A DNA stretch of 64,000 nt from Tubiluchus corallicola (lineage: Eukaryota; Priapulida; Priapulimorpha; Priapulimorphida; Tubiluchidae): assembly GCA_030141605.1 (NCBI GenBank), contig JAQGDQ010000139.1, forward strand, positions 454,614 through 518,613. Direction: 5' to 3'. Each line of letters begins with the position of its first letter. Within the stretch, counting starts at the first letter, position 1. The position numbers and the translations under genes are program-made. The notes below the pieces were generated by a model. It saw only the letters and a list, made by a program, of their open reading frames with translations, was not told the DNA's origin and searched no databases. Shown in pieces: positions 1 to 64,000 of this stretch.

Positions 1-218
1 TTTTCAGCTGGTTATTTTTGTAGTTATTTATTCACACATCTGAGGTAATTAGATGCTACTAAGGCAGTGAAGGTGGAGCAAATTTAAGCAAAGCATTTAT
101 GTACTCTAATCATGGTGGTCTGTGATTTTATGCTTCTGTGATCTTCCCTTGTATTTTCCACTGGCTTTACTGCTGTGTTGTTTCCATGCCATTCTTTTTA
201 GTGTGATTTTTACCTTCT

Positions 219-262
219 ACATTTATCTGAAGATAAACTAACATTTATCTGAAGATAAACTA
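219..262. repeat. Tandem duplication, 22-bp unit x2
   Basis: The unit ACATTTATCTGAAGATAAAC plus two bases occurs twice head to tail. Each unit also contains the short inverted repeat TTATCT...AGATAA. It lies beyond the predicted TEP1 cleavage site. Confidence 0.8.
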
Positions 263-378
263 TAACAGGTAGTTTGAGACATTGTGCTCTTTTGTGCTTG
301 TGGTTTCTTTCATAATAAAAGTTTGATTCTCTCATCATCAGTGAAGATTTATTGCTTTTTTAATTATGATGAGATTCT

Positions 379-384
379 TTTATT
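379..384 (-). promoter_or_regulatory. Candidate TEP1 polyadenylation signal
   Basis: AATAAA on the minus strand about 130 nt downstream of the TEP1 stop codon. It is the first canonical hexamer after the stop, in AT-rich sequence. Confidence 0.5.
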
Positions 385-514
385 AATGAATGACAGAAAT
401 AAAAGAGTTTTGCAAGTCAGCAAAAAAATACAAAAATGAATAACATAAAATACAATGTAAAGACAAGCAAAGCAAAGTGGAAAATAACATGAACACAAAG
501 AGCAATACAGTATA

Positions 515-54110
<53,596 letters not shown>

Positions 54111-55529
54111 CAGGATTGCTGCAGGCTTACAGTGCTAATTGTACATCAGTCTAATAATCGGTACCAGAGCTAAAAACAGCAAAAAAATAAAAATACTTAT
54201 TGCATATATCAGTGTATCATGATACACTTTAAGTTTAATGACAGCTTCATTATATAGTATATGTTTTTGTACAAGTTTGCTAAACATACAGTAAGAACAA
54301 TTGCATCAACCTGAAATTTAAACTTCATTATTTGTAAATTCCACATACCACATCTGTACTACTACATACTACCCAGAAAAGATCTAGTCAAATGTAAGAT
54401 TTTATTAGCAACATTTGCCTATGCAGTATACATTAAGCTATCCAACCAAACATTATCAAAGATCCTCTGCAAATCACAACACATAGCCAGGCAGACAAAC
54501 ACAGCTGAGAATAAGGGTCAACTTGCTCTCATGATCAACTTCTTTTTTCAGTAATAAATATGCCAACAAACACATAATCTGTCTTATCCATTTTTCTCTA
54601 TTCAATAACCAAAATTTTTTTTCTTCTCCTAACAACAAATTCTATTCGCCGATTCGGCGACACTACCTGTCCACAAAATGACATATTACCAAGAACAATT
54701 TTGTAAATGCAAAAAATCACAAAGATTAGGTTATACAACATAACAAGCATTGTGCTAATGTAAATTACAACTCAGGAACAACTTCCTACAATTTAAATTC
54801 ATTTTAAAACATCACATACCAGTGATCCACACAGGATACTGCAATCTGTTTTACAAAGGGCATATAAACATAACCTTACAATATATGTTATCATGCCGGA
54901 ATGTTTACAACCAAAAGCAGACATGTAAGAAACTATACGAAAAAACTATTTATCATTAACTAAAATGGTTTTGAAACTTATATGAATAACTAGCTCATTC
55001 AGATTTCTTTCCATAAACAATAGAAAGAACAAAGAACTAAGTTAATCTGGGTTACAATTTTGTAAAATTATACATGTATCAGCACAAATGCAATGACACT
55101 TCATTTAGCCTTTGAATTATTTGTGAGACACTTTCCTCCAATTTTTGCGCCGTGATTGTTCAGTTAAAAAAATCTTAACACGTGCACTTAACAAATATAT
55201 TGTTGGCTACTAGTTCTATAATGCATGCTGTGTTTCGACACCTTCTCGTAAAATTCGTGTCACTGCAAACTCACAATTTTATCAAATAAACATAAATATA
55301 AATTAATTCAAATTAAACTTCTTTATTCAGTAAGAAATATGCTAACAAACACCGTCGTCTTATTTCATTTTGCTAACAACAAAGAAATTCAGTTAGCCAT
55401 GCTTTTACACTACTCCAAACATATGTCTCATATACAACTGTAAGAGCACTATGGCTTCAATTGTGCCAACACTCCCCTCTGTCGCATTAGTTACATCCTA
55501 CTTGTGATGTAGGCATTACTACTTAACTG

Positions 55530-56470
55530 TTAGCCTCCGCCCAATCTGTTCTTCCCTGTTGTAAGGCAGATGTAACATTACCACCTTTAGCTGATAAGTC
55601 TGTTGGTATGAAACTACTTTACTGTTTTCAATAAAATAGTTTATTTTGCACAAATATGTGCAGTTCTGGTGTTTCCTGTTAGGGACTTTGCACAACATCT
55701 AGTTTTGGTTAAGTATCTAGTTTTTGTGTTTCAGTATTTTGTGTAATTCATAATTATGTAATTTGTAATTAATATTTGCAACCTGATTTCGTGTTTTAAT
55801 AATAATTGTAGCATGCTTTGTATCTAGTTTGTTGTACTTTTTGTGGTGTTTGTATCTGCCACACTTTGCATGTATTTTTGGCTTAGCTTAATCTTTAAAA
55901 GGCCTTGTACAATATACACATGTAGTTTTTAGATACTCACGTTTTTCTGATATCCCTAATTTTTATTTCACTGGACGCAATTGTCTTCAGCAGAGCTTTG
56001 TTTCAAAACAACTACACTGAGAACTGTCATTTATGCAATTCTTTTTATGACAAATAAAGAGTCCATTACTACTACTACTACTACAACTCTCTCTCTCTCT
56101 TCTACTACTACCACTACTACTACTGCTACCAAGTAGAGCCAGTAAACCAATAGTTATTATCAAACCGAAGAAAACGGTACTACCGTTAATGTTTAGATTA
56201 TTCACATAATTTCAAATCACATACACGAAATCGAAACAATTTTTGTTGCTTTTATGCACAGCACCGTGAATAAGCCATGCGTCCGCCGTGCACGTTATGC
56301 TAATACAAAAAGTTTCTCAAATGGCAGTGCAATTTCCATACATAATATAGCAATTTCCATTCAAATGGTGAAATCCTGTTTATTTTTGTTTACTGTACCC
56401 ACGTGGTAACCGTCAAGTACACAAGGTAGCCAGCGACTCGTGCAACATAGCTTCCAGTTCGATTCAATTT
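55530..56470. promoter_or_regulatory. Possible promoter elements upstream of TEP1
   Basis: A CCGCCC box overlapping a CCAAT box lies at 55537-55545, and a CACGTG E-box at 56400-56405 in a locally GC-richer stretch. Both are within arm B and so exist twice in the window. No TATA box could be placed with confidence. Confidence 0.25.
55987..56205 (-). other. Small ORF (72 aa) with hydrophobic start, coding status unknown
   Basis: The ORF starts MNNLNINGSTVFFGLIITIG, a plausible signal or membrane segment, then a Ser run from a (TAC)n/(CT)n microsatellite, then a Cys-containing end. AATAAA lies about 20 nt after the stop. An intact copy is present in the inverted arm at 62337-62555. The repeat-built middle and lack of any family argue against a real gene. 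Confidence 0.2.
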
Positions 56471-56920
56471 TGTTCATTTCAAGCTAGTCATTGCGCTAAG
56501 TCACGTTTTTTTAAATTTGCGATATCACTTTTCAAGTAAAACGATTAGATAATACAAAGTTCTACGAAATGCTAGAGGCATTTCGCTGTAAAATTTGTTT
56601 TTTCACCATTGCCGGATTATATCCTTCTGAGGCCCCCTAGCAAGGCTAACGAACGACATTACGGGGCTCCTGCAGACAAACACCCCAGCTGAAACGCGCC
56701 CACACCCATGTTTACCCGTATTTTAACAATATTCACACAGCTTAAAGTAAATAAATAAATCTAAATAAAAACCTATTCAAATTCCTTACATAAACCAGAA
56801 CAGTTACGTTTTGTTCATCATTCAAAATATTATTTAAGAAATATTGCTATTTTACTATTTATTGTAAACCAAATTAGCACATAATAATAAATATCATTCC
56901 AATGCAACGGTAGTGATATA

Positions 56921-57100
56921 GCCATACTCTGCTGTAGGCATTGCTCGCATTAGATGTTTTACACATAGCCATACTCTTCAAATTAGATGTTTTACACATA
57001 ACCACACTCTGCTGTTAATTTTGCTCACATTAAATGTTTCACACATAACCATACTCTGTTGTTAATTTTGCTCACATTAGATGTTTCACACATATCCGTA
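56921..57100. repeat. 47-bp tandem repeat, about 4 copies
   Basis: Units read ACCATACTCTGCTGTTAATT TTGCTCACATTAGATG TTTCACACAT with scattered changes; one unit carries a 14-base deletion. It lies just outside the end of arm B. Confidence 0.85.
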
Positions 57101-59720
57101 CTATTAAAATCAAAACAAATTTTGAAGATAATTATTGATCAAGCTTATGTTCGATATTTAACAGTTAGAAATATTTGTTGGCTAGCAAAGCCTATAAAAC
57201 TAAAGTGGCGTCTGTATTTATATCTTTATTAATGTCCAACTATCAAAGTAAGTTTATGGGTTACTTGCCTGCGAATTAACTCTGTGTAGTGGTCTGTTCT
57301 GCTGAAATGCCGTACTTGTTCTCGTCTTATTGTTGTTCGGGTAATAAGTTTTTAGCCAAATTTTTTTACTGTGACATCAGTATAGAATAAGGCTTTTAAC
57401 TGTTTTGCTATGTGCACGCACGGTTGCTGTAGGTAAGAGGTTAAGTGAACCCCATCAGTACGTTTTAACTACAACTGCTGCATGACATGTGGGTAAAAGA
57501 AAGCCGCTGCTGCATCAGTTCAGTAACTTTAGTTGGCGATGCTATTTCCTTGTAGTTTTACGAGGACTTTGTTTAATTATACATTAGTCTAAACAATGTA
57601 GAGTGACTTACTAGCAGGATCTTGATTTGGAACAAGAAAAAATGAACTAGCTGTGGTTCTAGCTAACTGTTAAAACTGTTACTATTACATTAGCATGGGC
57701 TGTGAAGCATTAGGAAGTGTACACAAATGCATTTTCTGGTTCACTCTAACCTTTGACCCTTTCGTGATCATCATCAATCTCTGGAATTGTGAAAAGGCTT
57801 ATTATTCTGTATTCTGAATTTTTGTAAAAAAAACAAACTTCATAACATGTCATATTCACAAACAAACGGATTCACGCCAACAATGGCATTCTAAAGGACA
57901 TATCTATGCAGTTGGTTGAAAAGTTCAATTACACCCTGCCATGAAGCAGTATGTAGAAATTTGCAATCATTTTATTGTAAAACTTATACAATGTTCACAG
58001 ATGATGGTGGAATGTAGAATAGCTGCATAACTTGTTTCGTGGCCATAAAAATTCTCTCCACACACAGTGGCATAAAAGCAACAAACAATTTATTGAGAAA
58101 ACCTTGCACTCAAAACATAACCTTTAACATTGCTGTCTAATCACATGACCAGACATACAAGTTCCTATTGGAAGGTACATTAAATTCATGCATACAGACC
58201 ATAAATGGAAAGGTCACCTATACTCTACAGACTACTAGTTAAACCAAAATCAAAGTCTACTTGGCTTCTTTGATAGCAGAATAAAGATTATTGGTTTTCA
58301 GAAGGCTGTGTTATAATGTTATAATTTTTCTCTATTTAAATTTGAATAAGAGAGTTAGAACCAGAATTAAAGCATGAAATTAACAACCTAATTACTCTGA
58401 TTAATGACTATTTCTAAAAGCAAAAGGAAACAGTATTTAGAAACAAAAAATCACTCTCTGAGAAACTTTGTACAATTAGAGTGTAGATGGCAGCATAGAC
58501 TAAATCAGTGCTTCAGTGTAGTAGACTGACAATTAAATGGATCACATAATACCACAATCGCGTACTCGGTACAATATGCGACACAGTAGGCACGTCTCAT
58601 TGTTTATACACAAAAATAGAGCAAAACTGTAACAGAGTGTATAAGCGAGTAACCTAATGCTTTGCATTCCAGACTAGTTTAACACTTATATCTAGATTGC
58701 AAGGTTTCTGATTTTTATGTACATTTTGCCAGGCTATGAATTTATACATCAGATTATGCTTTATTAGGCGAGACTTTAAACTGCAGTATAATATAAAGTC
58801 GGTCATTATTGCGCTACTGTAAGAATATTCAAGTCTGTTCTTGATGTGTTTCAGGATAATTACGAGTAATCGTTCTCATATTGTCAAGCTTCCTTGTGAT
58901 ATGGCGAGTACTGTGCACATTTGTTCTTTACATTCAGAAAATACCTCAAATTGTATTAGTATAACAAATAAAGGCACCCTGAGATTTGTTTTCGTGACTT
59001 TGTCTGATGGGTACAGTTGATTGAATGTTGATTTTCTTTAAACAAAAGTTTGTTGGTACGACGTTTTATACTCTGCATGCTGTTTTGCATTTTGTGAGAC
59101 TAATGAAGTTTTCACTAGCTTAGTTTGAGTAGTTCGTTGCTTGCATTCTTTTGTGTTATCCGATAACACATCATTATTTATGCCTCAGATCATTGATTAA
59201 GTTAATATTTGGTTTTTCCTGGGACTGATCATCTTGTACAATGTTGACTCTCCATTGATTGTTTTTGTGATTGGTCTTGTGTATTTGTACATATTTTGGG
59301 GTTCCGTCAAATTTTGTACTATTGGCTGTAACCATTTATTAGTTTGTATGTTAATCAATTAATATTCCAATTAAAGAAAGACGTGTAATTACTAAATTAG
59401 AAGATGAATTACTAAATGTGAATATTCTGATGAAAAATGAATGATAATCAGGCCTTGCATTTTCACTTGCTGTGCATTAACTGGCATTCTCTTAAATGTG
59501 ATTAATGTTTGTTTAATATAAGCTAATTAACTCTCCCCCAATTACCTATTGCCTCACTTTCGAGGCTCAGTTCCGAACGCTAGAGAACCAGAGACTGTGC
59601 AGAGACAGAGTTTGATTTCATTCATGTAGTCTTTCAGACAACTCAGCTTCTAAAATCACCCTTTTTTCTAGTATTTGTTTATCCTGATACATAATCTTTA
59701 GTATACTGCTAGCAGCCATC
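57100..59720. other. Intergenic, no recognised gene
   Basis: AT-rich sequence between the tandem repeat and a SINE. I found no ORF longer than about 60 codons with a recognisable motif, and no terminal inverted repeats. Confidence 0.55.
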
Positions 59721-59965
59721 GGTAGATTCTACTCAAATTAGATGGCCGTGACGAGACCGATGCCTAACTCATTATTCAAGGGTATACCTCTTGGATAAGC
59801 CATTGAACTGGCATGGGTCCCAGCCACATTAAGATGAGTATGCATCTTCCCTCTACAAGGCAAACAGCCGTGGTGAATATGGCGAATGAAACCGCCCAGA
59901 ATGAGAATTGTAGTTGGCCACCAAGACAAGGTCACTGGGGCATCCACATTGCCGCAAAAGTATGC
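59720..59965 (-). repeat. tRNA-derived SINE, family A (reverse)
   Basis: The plus strand reads CCGATGCCTAACTCATTATT followed by CAAGGGTA, the reverse complement of the family tail TACCCTTGAATAATGAGTTA. The body continues towards 59965. Short ORFs across it on both strands are not genes. Confidence 0.6.
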
Positions 59966-60489
59966 GAGCATTTGATATCATTATATATAGATGTTATGGA
60001 ACTCATTGCATTTTTGTGTATTGTAGACGCTGTCTTTCATGAAAACACCATATCAATTTTTACTCCTGAGTAGTCCACCTGCCAAAGAAGCCATATTTAA
60101 GAGTTTGAAAGATAGACATGGAAGTACGTTTGCATTTCAGTGAGTAGATCTTTAGTCATTAAACTGTACCGTTTTCGTGGTTATTTATAGTCTGCTGCTT
60201 TTATCTTGTGATGTACCGAATTGTTCATTTGAATGTACAATTGTTGAATCTAACGATTTTCTTGTGTTACAGCCATTGCACTGATTCATTACTTAGGATG
60301 TACTGTTTTGATAGTTTTTGTAGTTTTGAAATACTTTTGTAGTTTTTATTACTGTCTTTATCTGAGAATCTAAGTAATATAAAAATTTATAGGGATTATA
60401 ATGGAAATAAGGGTATGTTCCCTTTTCATAACCTTGAGTATAATAATTTTTTAATTGCTTTGTACTCAGATAGTATCTCTTTATCTGTA

Positions 60490-60491
<2 letters not shown>

Positions 60492-60563
<72 letters not shown>

Positions 60564-61368
60564 ACTCGCTTTCCTCCCTCCCTCTTTCCTCTTCTTTCTC
60601 TTTCTCCCTATATCACTCTTTCCCTCTTGCATGCACTCTTTTTTTCTCTATCTGGTTCTTTTTCTTGTGCTCATTCTATCTGTGTGTCACCTCTCTTTTT
60701 ACTGCTTTTGTCAATAATTATTAAACATACATATTGTCAAATCCCAGTAATACCATTTTCAAGGAAACAAAACATTTTTTCATATTAAGCGGGTTTCGTA
60801 CCATTACACGGATTTTTACTCCTATGTAACTTAGCAATTAACCAATTGGTAATCTCTACATCAGTTTTCTTTTGATAGCTTGTTTAACCCCCGTTTCGCA
60901 TATGAACAAACTGCAAAATTATACCAATGTATTGTAATTCAGTTGCTCAGGTTAGTCTAAAGAAAAGTCTGTAAGCAAAGGGTTAGTGGTAGCAGAGAGT
61001 CTGCAGTATGTTGCTTTATGCTGCTGCCGCATCTGTAATGTAATACATCACAATGTTAAATGTCCAACTACGCAACAAAATGTTACTAGAACTGCTGCTA
61101 TGTATTGCAAGTGGATATGCGTAAGTGAGGCCTTGCTATTTTTGGGAAGCCAGTCTGTAACAAATATATGTAAGGGCATTTTAAACTATAAGGGCGAATT
61201 TTCATTATAGTGGGAAGCGTTTTGCACATCAACAACTTGACTGCAGGCAGTTGTTTGTACACTCATTTTAATGATTAATTTTTAATTATAAACTATAGAA
61301 CTTTTTATTGTGAAAAAAATCCGTCAAAGTAGAAGTAGCTGTAATTATCTCATATTTTATTACTTGAA
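60492..61368. repeat. Inverted duplication arm A, copy 2
   Basis: Reverse complement of 52714-53590. It begins inside a (CT)n run (60492-60560, about 69 bp, shorter than the 104-bp run in copy 1) and ends at the shared CTTGAA (61363-61368), where the direct block starts. Confidence 0.95.
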
Positions 61369-61725
61369 ATTAGTTTGTGAGTCTTCATCGCTAAGTTTTA
61401 ACTGATACAGAGGTAAAACGTCTGTATCAGTTTTTAATAATTTTTGTGTGTCTTCTTTAGTATCACGTGCAATGTCACTTGTATGAGTAGGAGCAGCTGA
61501 AACTGTAAAATGGTATATGCATATTATGTAGGCTACCATAAGTATTAATACCTGACGAGATGAAAAATACAAAAAGTATGTATACCAGACATGTGGATAA
61601 AAAAATTAGAATTTTCCAAAATTATAATATTATGAACACGGCAAATGCAGTCAAACTCTATAAAAAGTAATATATTTATTTCTGTGTCAAATATACGCCT
61701 GTCTAATCAAATGAATATTTTGAAT
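61363..61725. repeat. Direct duplicate of 51850-52212 with part of TEP1 exon 2
   Basis: Constant offset of 9513 to the original and the same orientation, unlike its neighbours. It contains the exon 2 acceptor and 139 nt of exon 2 (61364-61502, minus strand, 46 in-frame codons), then breaks off, so the exon copy has no donor and is probably not spliced. The block ends at AATATTTTGAAT, shared with arm B. Confidence 0.95.
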
Positions 61726-64000
61726 GATGAACAAAACGTAACTGTTCTGGTTTATGTAAGGAATTTGAATAGGTTTTTATTTAGATTTATTTATTTACTT
61801 TTGCTGTGTGAATATTGTTAAAATACGGGTAAACATGGGTGTGGGCGCGTTTCAGCTGGGGTGTTTGTCTGCAGGAGCCCCGTAATGTCGTTCGTTAGCC
61901 TTGCTAGGGCCTCAGAAGGATATAATCCGGCAATGGTGAAAAAACAAATTTTACAGCGAAATGCCTCTAGCATTTCGTAGAACTTTGTATTATCTAATCG
62001 TTTTACTTGAAAAGTGATATCGCAAATTTAAAAAAACGTGACTTAGCGCAATGACTAGCTTGAAATGAACAAAATTGAATCGAACTGGAAGCTATGTTGC
62101 ACGAGTCGCTGGCTACCTTGTGTACTTGACGGTTACCACGTGGGTACAGTAAACAAAAATAAACAGGATTTCACCATTTGAATGGAAATTGCTATATTAT
62201 GTATGGAAATTGCACTGCCATTTGAGAAACTTTTTGTATTAGCATAACGTGCACGGCGGACGCATGGCTTATTCACGGTGCTGTGCATAAAAGCAACAAA
62301 AATTGTTTCGATTTCGTGTATGTGATTTGAAATTATGTGAATAATCTAAACATTAACGGTAGTACCGTTTTCTTCGGTTTGATAATAACTATTGGTTTAC
62401 TGGCTCTACTTGGTAGCAGTAGTAGTAGTGGTAGTAGTAGAAGAGAGAGAGAGAGTTGTAGTAGTAGTAGTAGTAATGGACTCTTTATTTGTCATAAAAA
62501 GAATTGCATAAATGACAGTTCTCAGTGTAGTTGTTTTGAAACAAAGCTCTGCTGAAGACAATTGCGTCCAGTGAAATAAAAATTAGGGATATCAGAAAAA
62601 CGTGAGTATCTAAAAACTACATGTGTATATTGTACAAGGCCTTTTAAAGATTAAGCTAAGCCAAAAATACATGCAAAGTGTGGCAGATACAAACACCACA
62701 AAAAGTACAACAAACTAGATACAAAGCATGCTACAATTATTATTAAAACACGAAATCAGGTTTCAAATATTAATTACAAATTACATAATTATGAATTACA
62801 CAAAATACTGAAACACAAAAACTAGATACTTAACCAAAACTAGATGTTGTGCAAAGTCCCTAACAGGAAACACCAGAACTGCACATATTTGTGCAAAATA
62901 AACTATTTTATTGAAAACAGTAAAGTAGTTTCATACCAACAGACTTATCAGCTAAAGGTGGTAATGTTACATCTGCCTTACAACAGGGAAGAACAGATTG
63001 GGCGGAGGCTAACAGTTAAGTAGTAATGCCTACATCACAAGTAGGATGTAACTAATGCGACAGAGGGGAGTGTTGGCACAATTGAAGCCATAGTGCTCTT
63101 ACAGTTGTATATGAGACATATGTTTGGAGTAGAGTTCATTTTTAGTGTAAAAGCATGGCTAACTGAATTTCTTTGTTGTTAGCAAAATGAAATAAGACGA
63201 CGGTGTTTGTTAGCATATTTCTTACTGAATAAAGAAGTTTAATTTGAATTAATTTATATTTATGTTTATTTGATAAAATTGTGAGTTTGCAGTGACACGA
63301 ATTTTACGAGAAGGTGTCGAAACACAGCATGCATTATAGAACTAGTAGCCAACAATATATTTGTTAAGTGCACGTGTTAAGATTTTTTTAACTGAACAAT
63401 CACGGCGCAAAAATTGGAGGAAAGTGTCTCACAAATAATTCAAAGGCTAAATGAAGTGTCATTGCATTTGTGCTGATACATGTATAATTTTACAAAATTG
63501 TAACCCAGATTAACTTAGTTCTTTGTTCTTTCTATTGTTTATGGAAAGAAATCTGAATGAGCTAGTTATTCATATAAGTTTCAAAACCATTTTAGTTAAT
63601 GATAAATAGTTTTTTCGTATAGTTTCTTACATGTCTGCTTTTGGTTGTAAACATTCCGGCATGATAACATATATTGTAAGGTTATGTTTATATGCCCTTT
63701 GTAAAACAGATTGCAGTATCCTGTGTGGATCACTGGTATGTGATGTTTTAAAATGAATTTAAATTGTAGGAAGTTGTTCCTGAGTTGTAATTTACATTAG
63801 CACAATGCTTGTTATGTTGTATAACCTAATCTTTGTGATTTTTTGCATTTACAAAATTGTTCTTGGTAATATGTCATTTTGTGGACAGGTAGTGTCGCCG
63901 AATCGGCGAATAGAATTTGTTGTTAGGAGAAGAAAAAAAATTTTGGTTATTGAATAGAGAAAAATGGATAAGACAGATTATGTGTTTGTTGGCATATTTA
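61714..64000. repeat. Inverted duplication arm B, copy 2
   Basis: Reverse complement of 54555-56831, running off the window. It carries the second copies of the 72-residue ORF (62337-62555), the CCAAT/GC-box stretch and the E-box. Confidence 0.95.

Larger units (their letters stand above)
54555..56832. repeat. Inverted duplication arm B, copy 1 (TEP1 upstream region)
   Basis: About 2.3 kb upstream of the TEP1 start, repeated in reverse at 61714-64000. Coordinate sums drift only from 118545 to 118555. Differences include a 3-base indel near 56630 and a 14-base insertion in the other copy near 63135. Copy 1 begins before 54555 or at it; the other copy is cut by the window edge, so the arm may extend further. 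Confidence 0.95.

Overview
The window is animal (metazoan) nuclear DNA. It is AT-rich, and its genes are split by GT-AG introns of about 0.2-11 kb. It carries decayed LINE reverse-transcriptase pieces, tRNA-derived SINEs, several short DNA transposons and many microsatellites. An early-branching or other invertebrate is likely, but the sequence alone does not fix the species.

About 54 of the 64 kb is one minus-strand gene running from an ATG at 54110 to a stop at 515. I assembled 42 coding exons by hand. Every junction has GT-AG ends and the reading frame is kept throughout, giving a predicted protein of about 2421 residues. In order it has a Ser/Thr-rich N-terminus, a TROVE RNA-binding module with a von Willebrand-A-like part, a DUF4062 domain, a NACHT NTPase with intact Walker A and B, a helical linker, and about 14 WD40 blades. 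This order is diagnostic of TEP1, the protein shared by telomerase and vault ribonucleoproteins.

The largest TEP1 intron (26734-38037) contains a second, plus-strand gene (coding 33403-35698, two coding exons). It encodes a small single-pass membrane protein with a signal peptide, one fibronectin type III domain, one membrane helix and a 224-residue tail rich in SH2-, SH3- and WW-type ligand motifs. I do not recognise an ortholog. A decayed LINE fragment sits in its own intron.

Other TEP1 introns hold pogo/Tigger-like elements, a piggyBac-like element, MITEs, two kinds of tRNA-derived SINE sequence, minisatellites and a degenerate telomere-like CCCTAA tract.

Upstream of TEP1 (54111-64000) I find no further multi-exon gene. 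The main structure is a mosaic inverted duplication. Sequence from 52714-53590 and 54555-56832 reappears in reverse orientation at 60492-61368 and 61714-64000. A third block, carrying part of TEP1 exon 2, is inserted between them in direct orientation at 61363-61725. The junctions lie on 6-bp and 12-bp microhomologies and in a GA/CT microsatellite. This is either a genuine template-switch rearrangement or an assembly artefact, and it runs off the right edge of the window.
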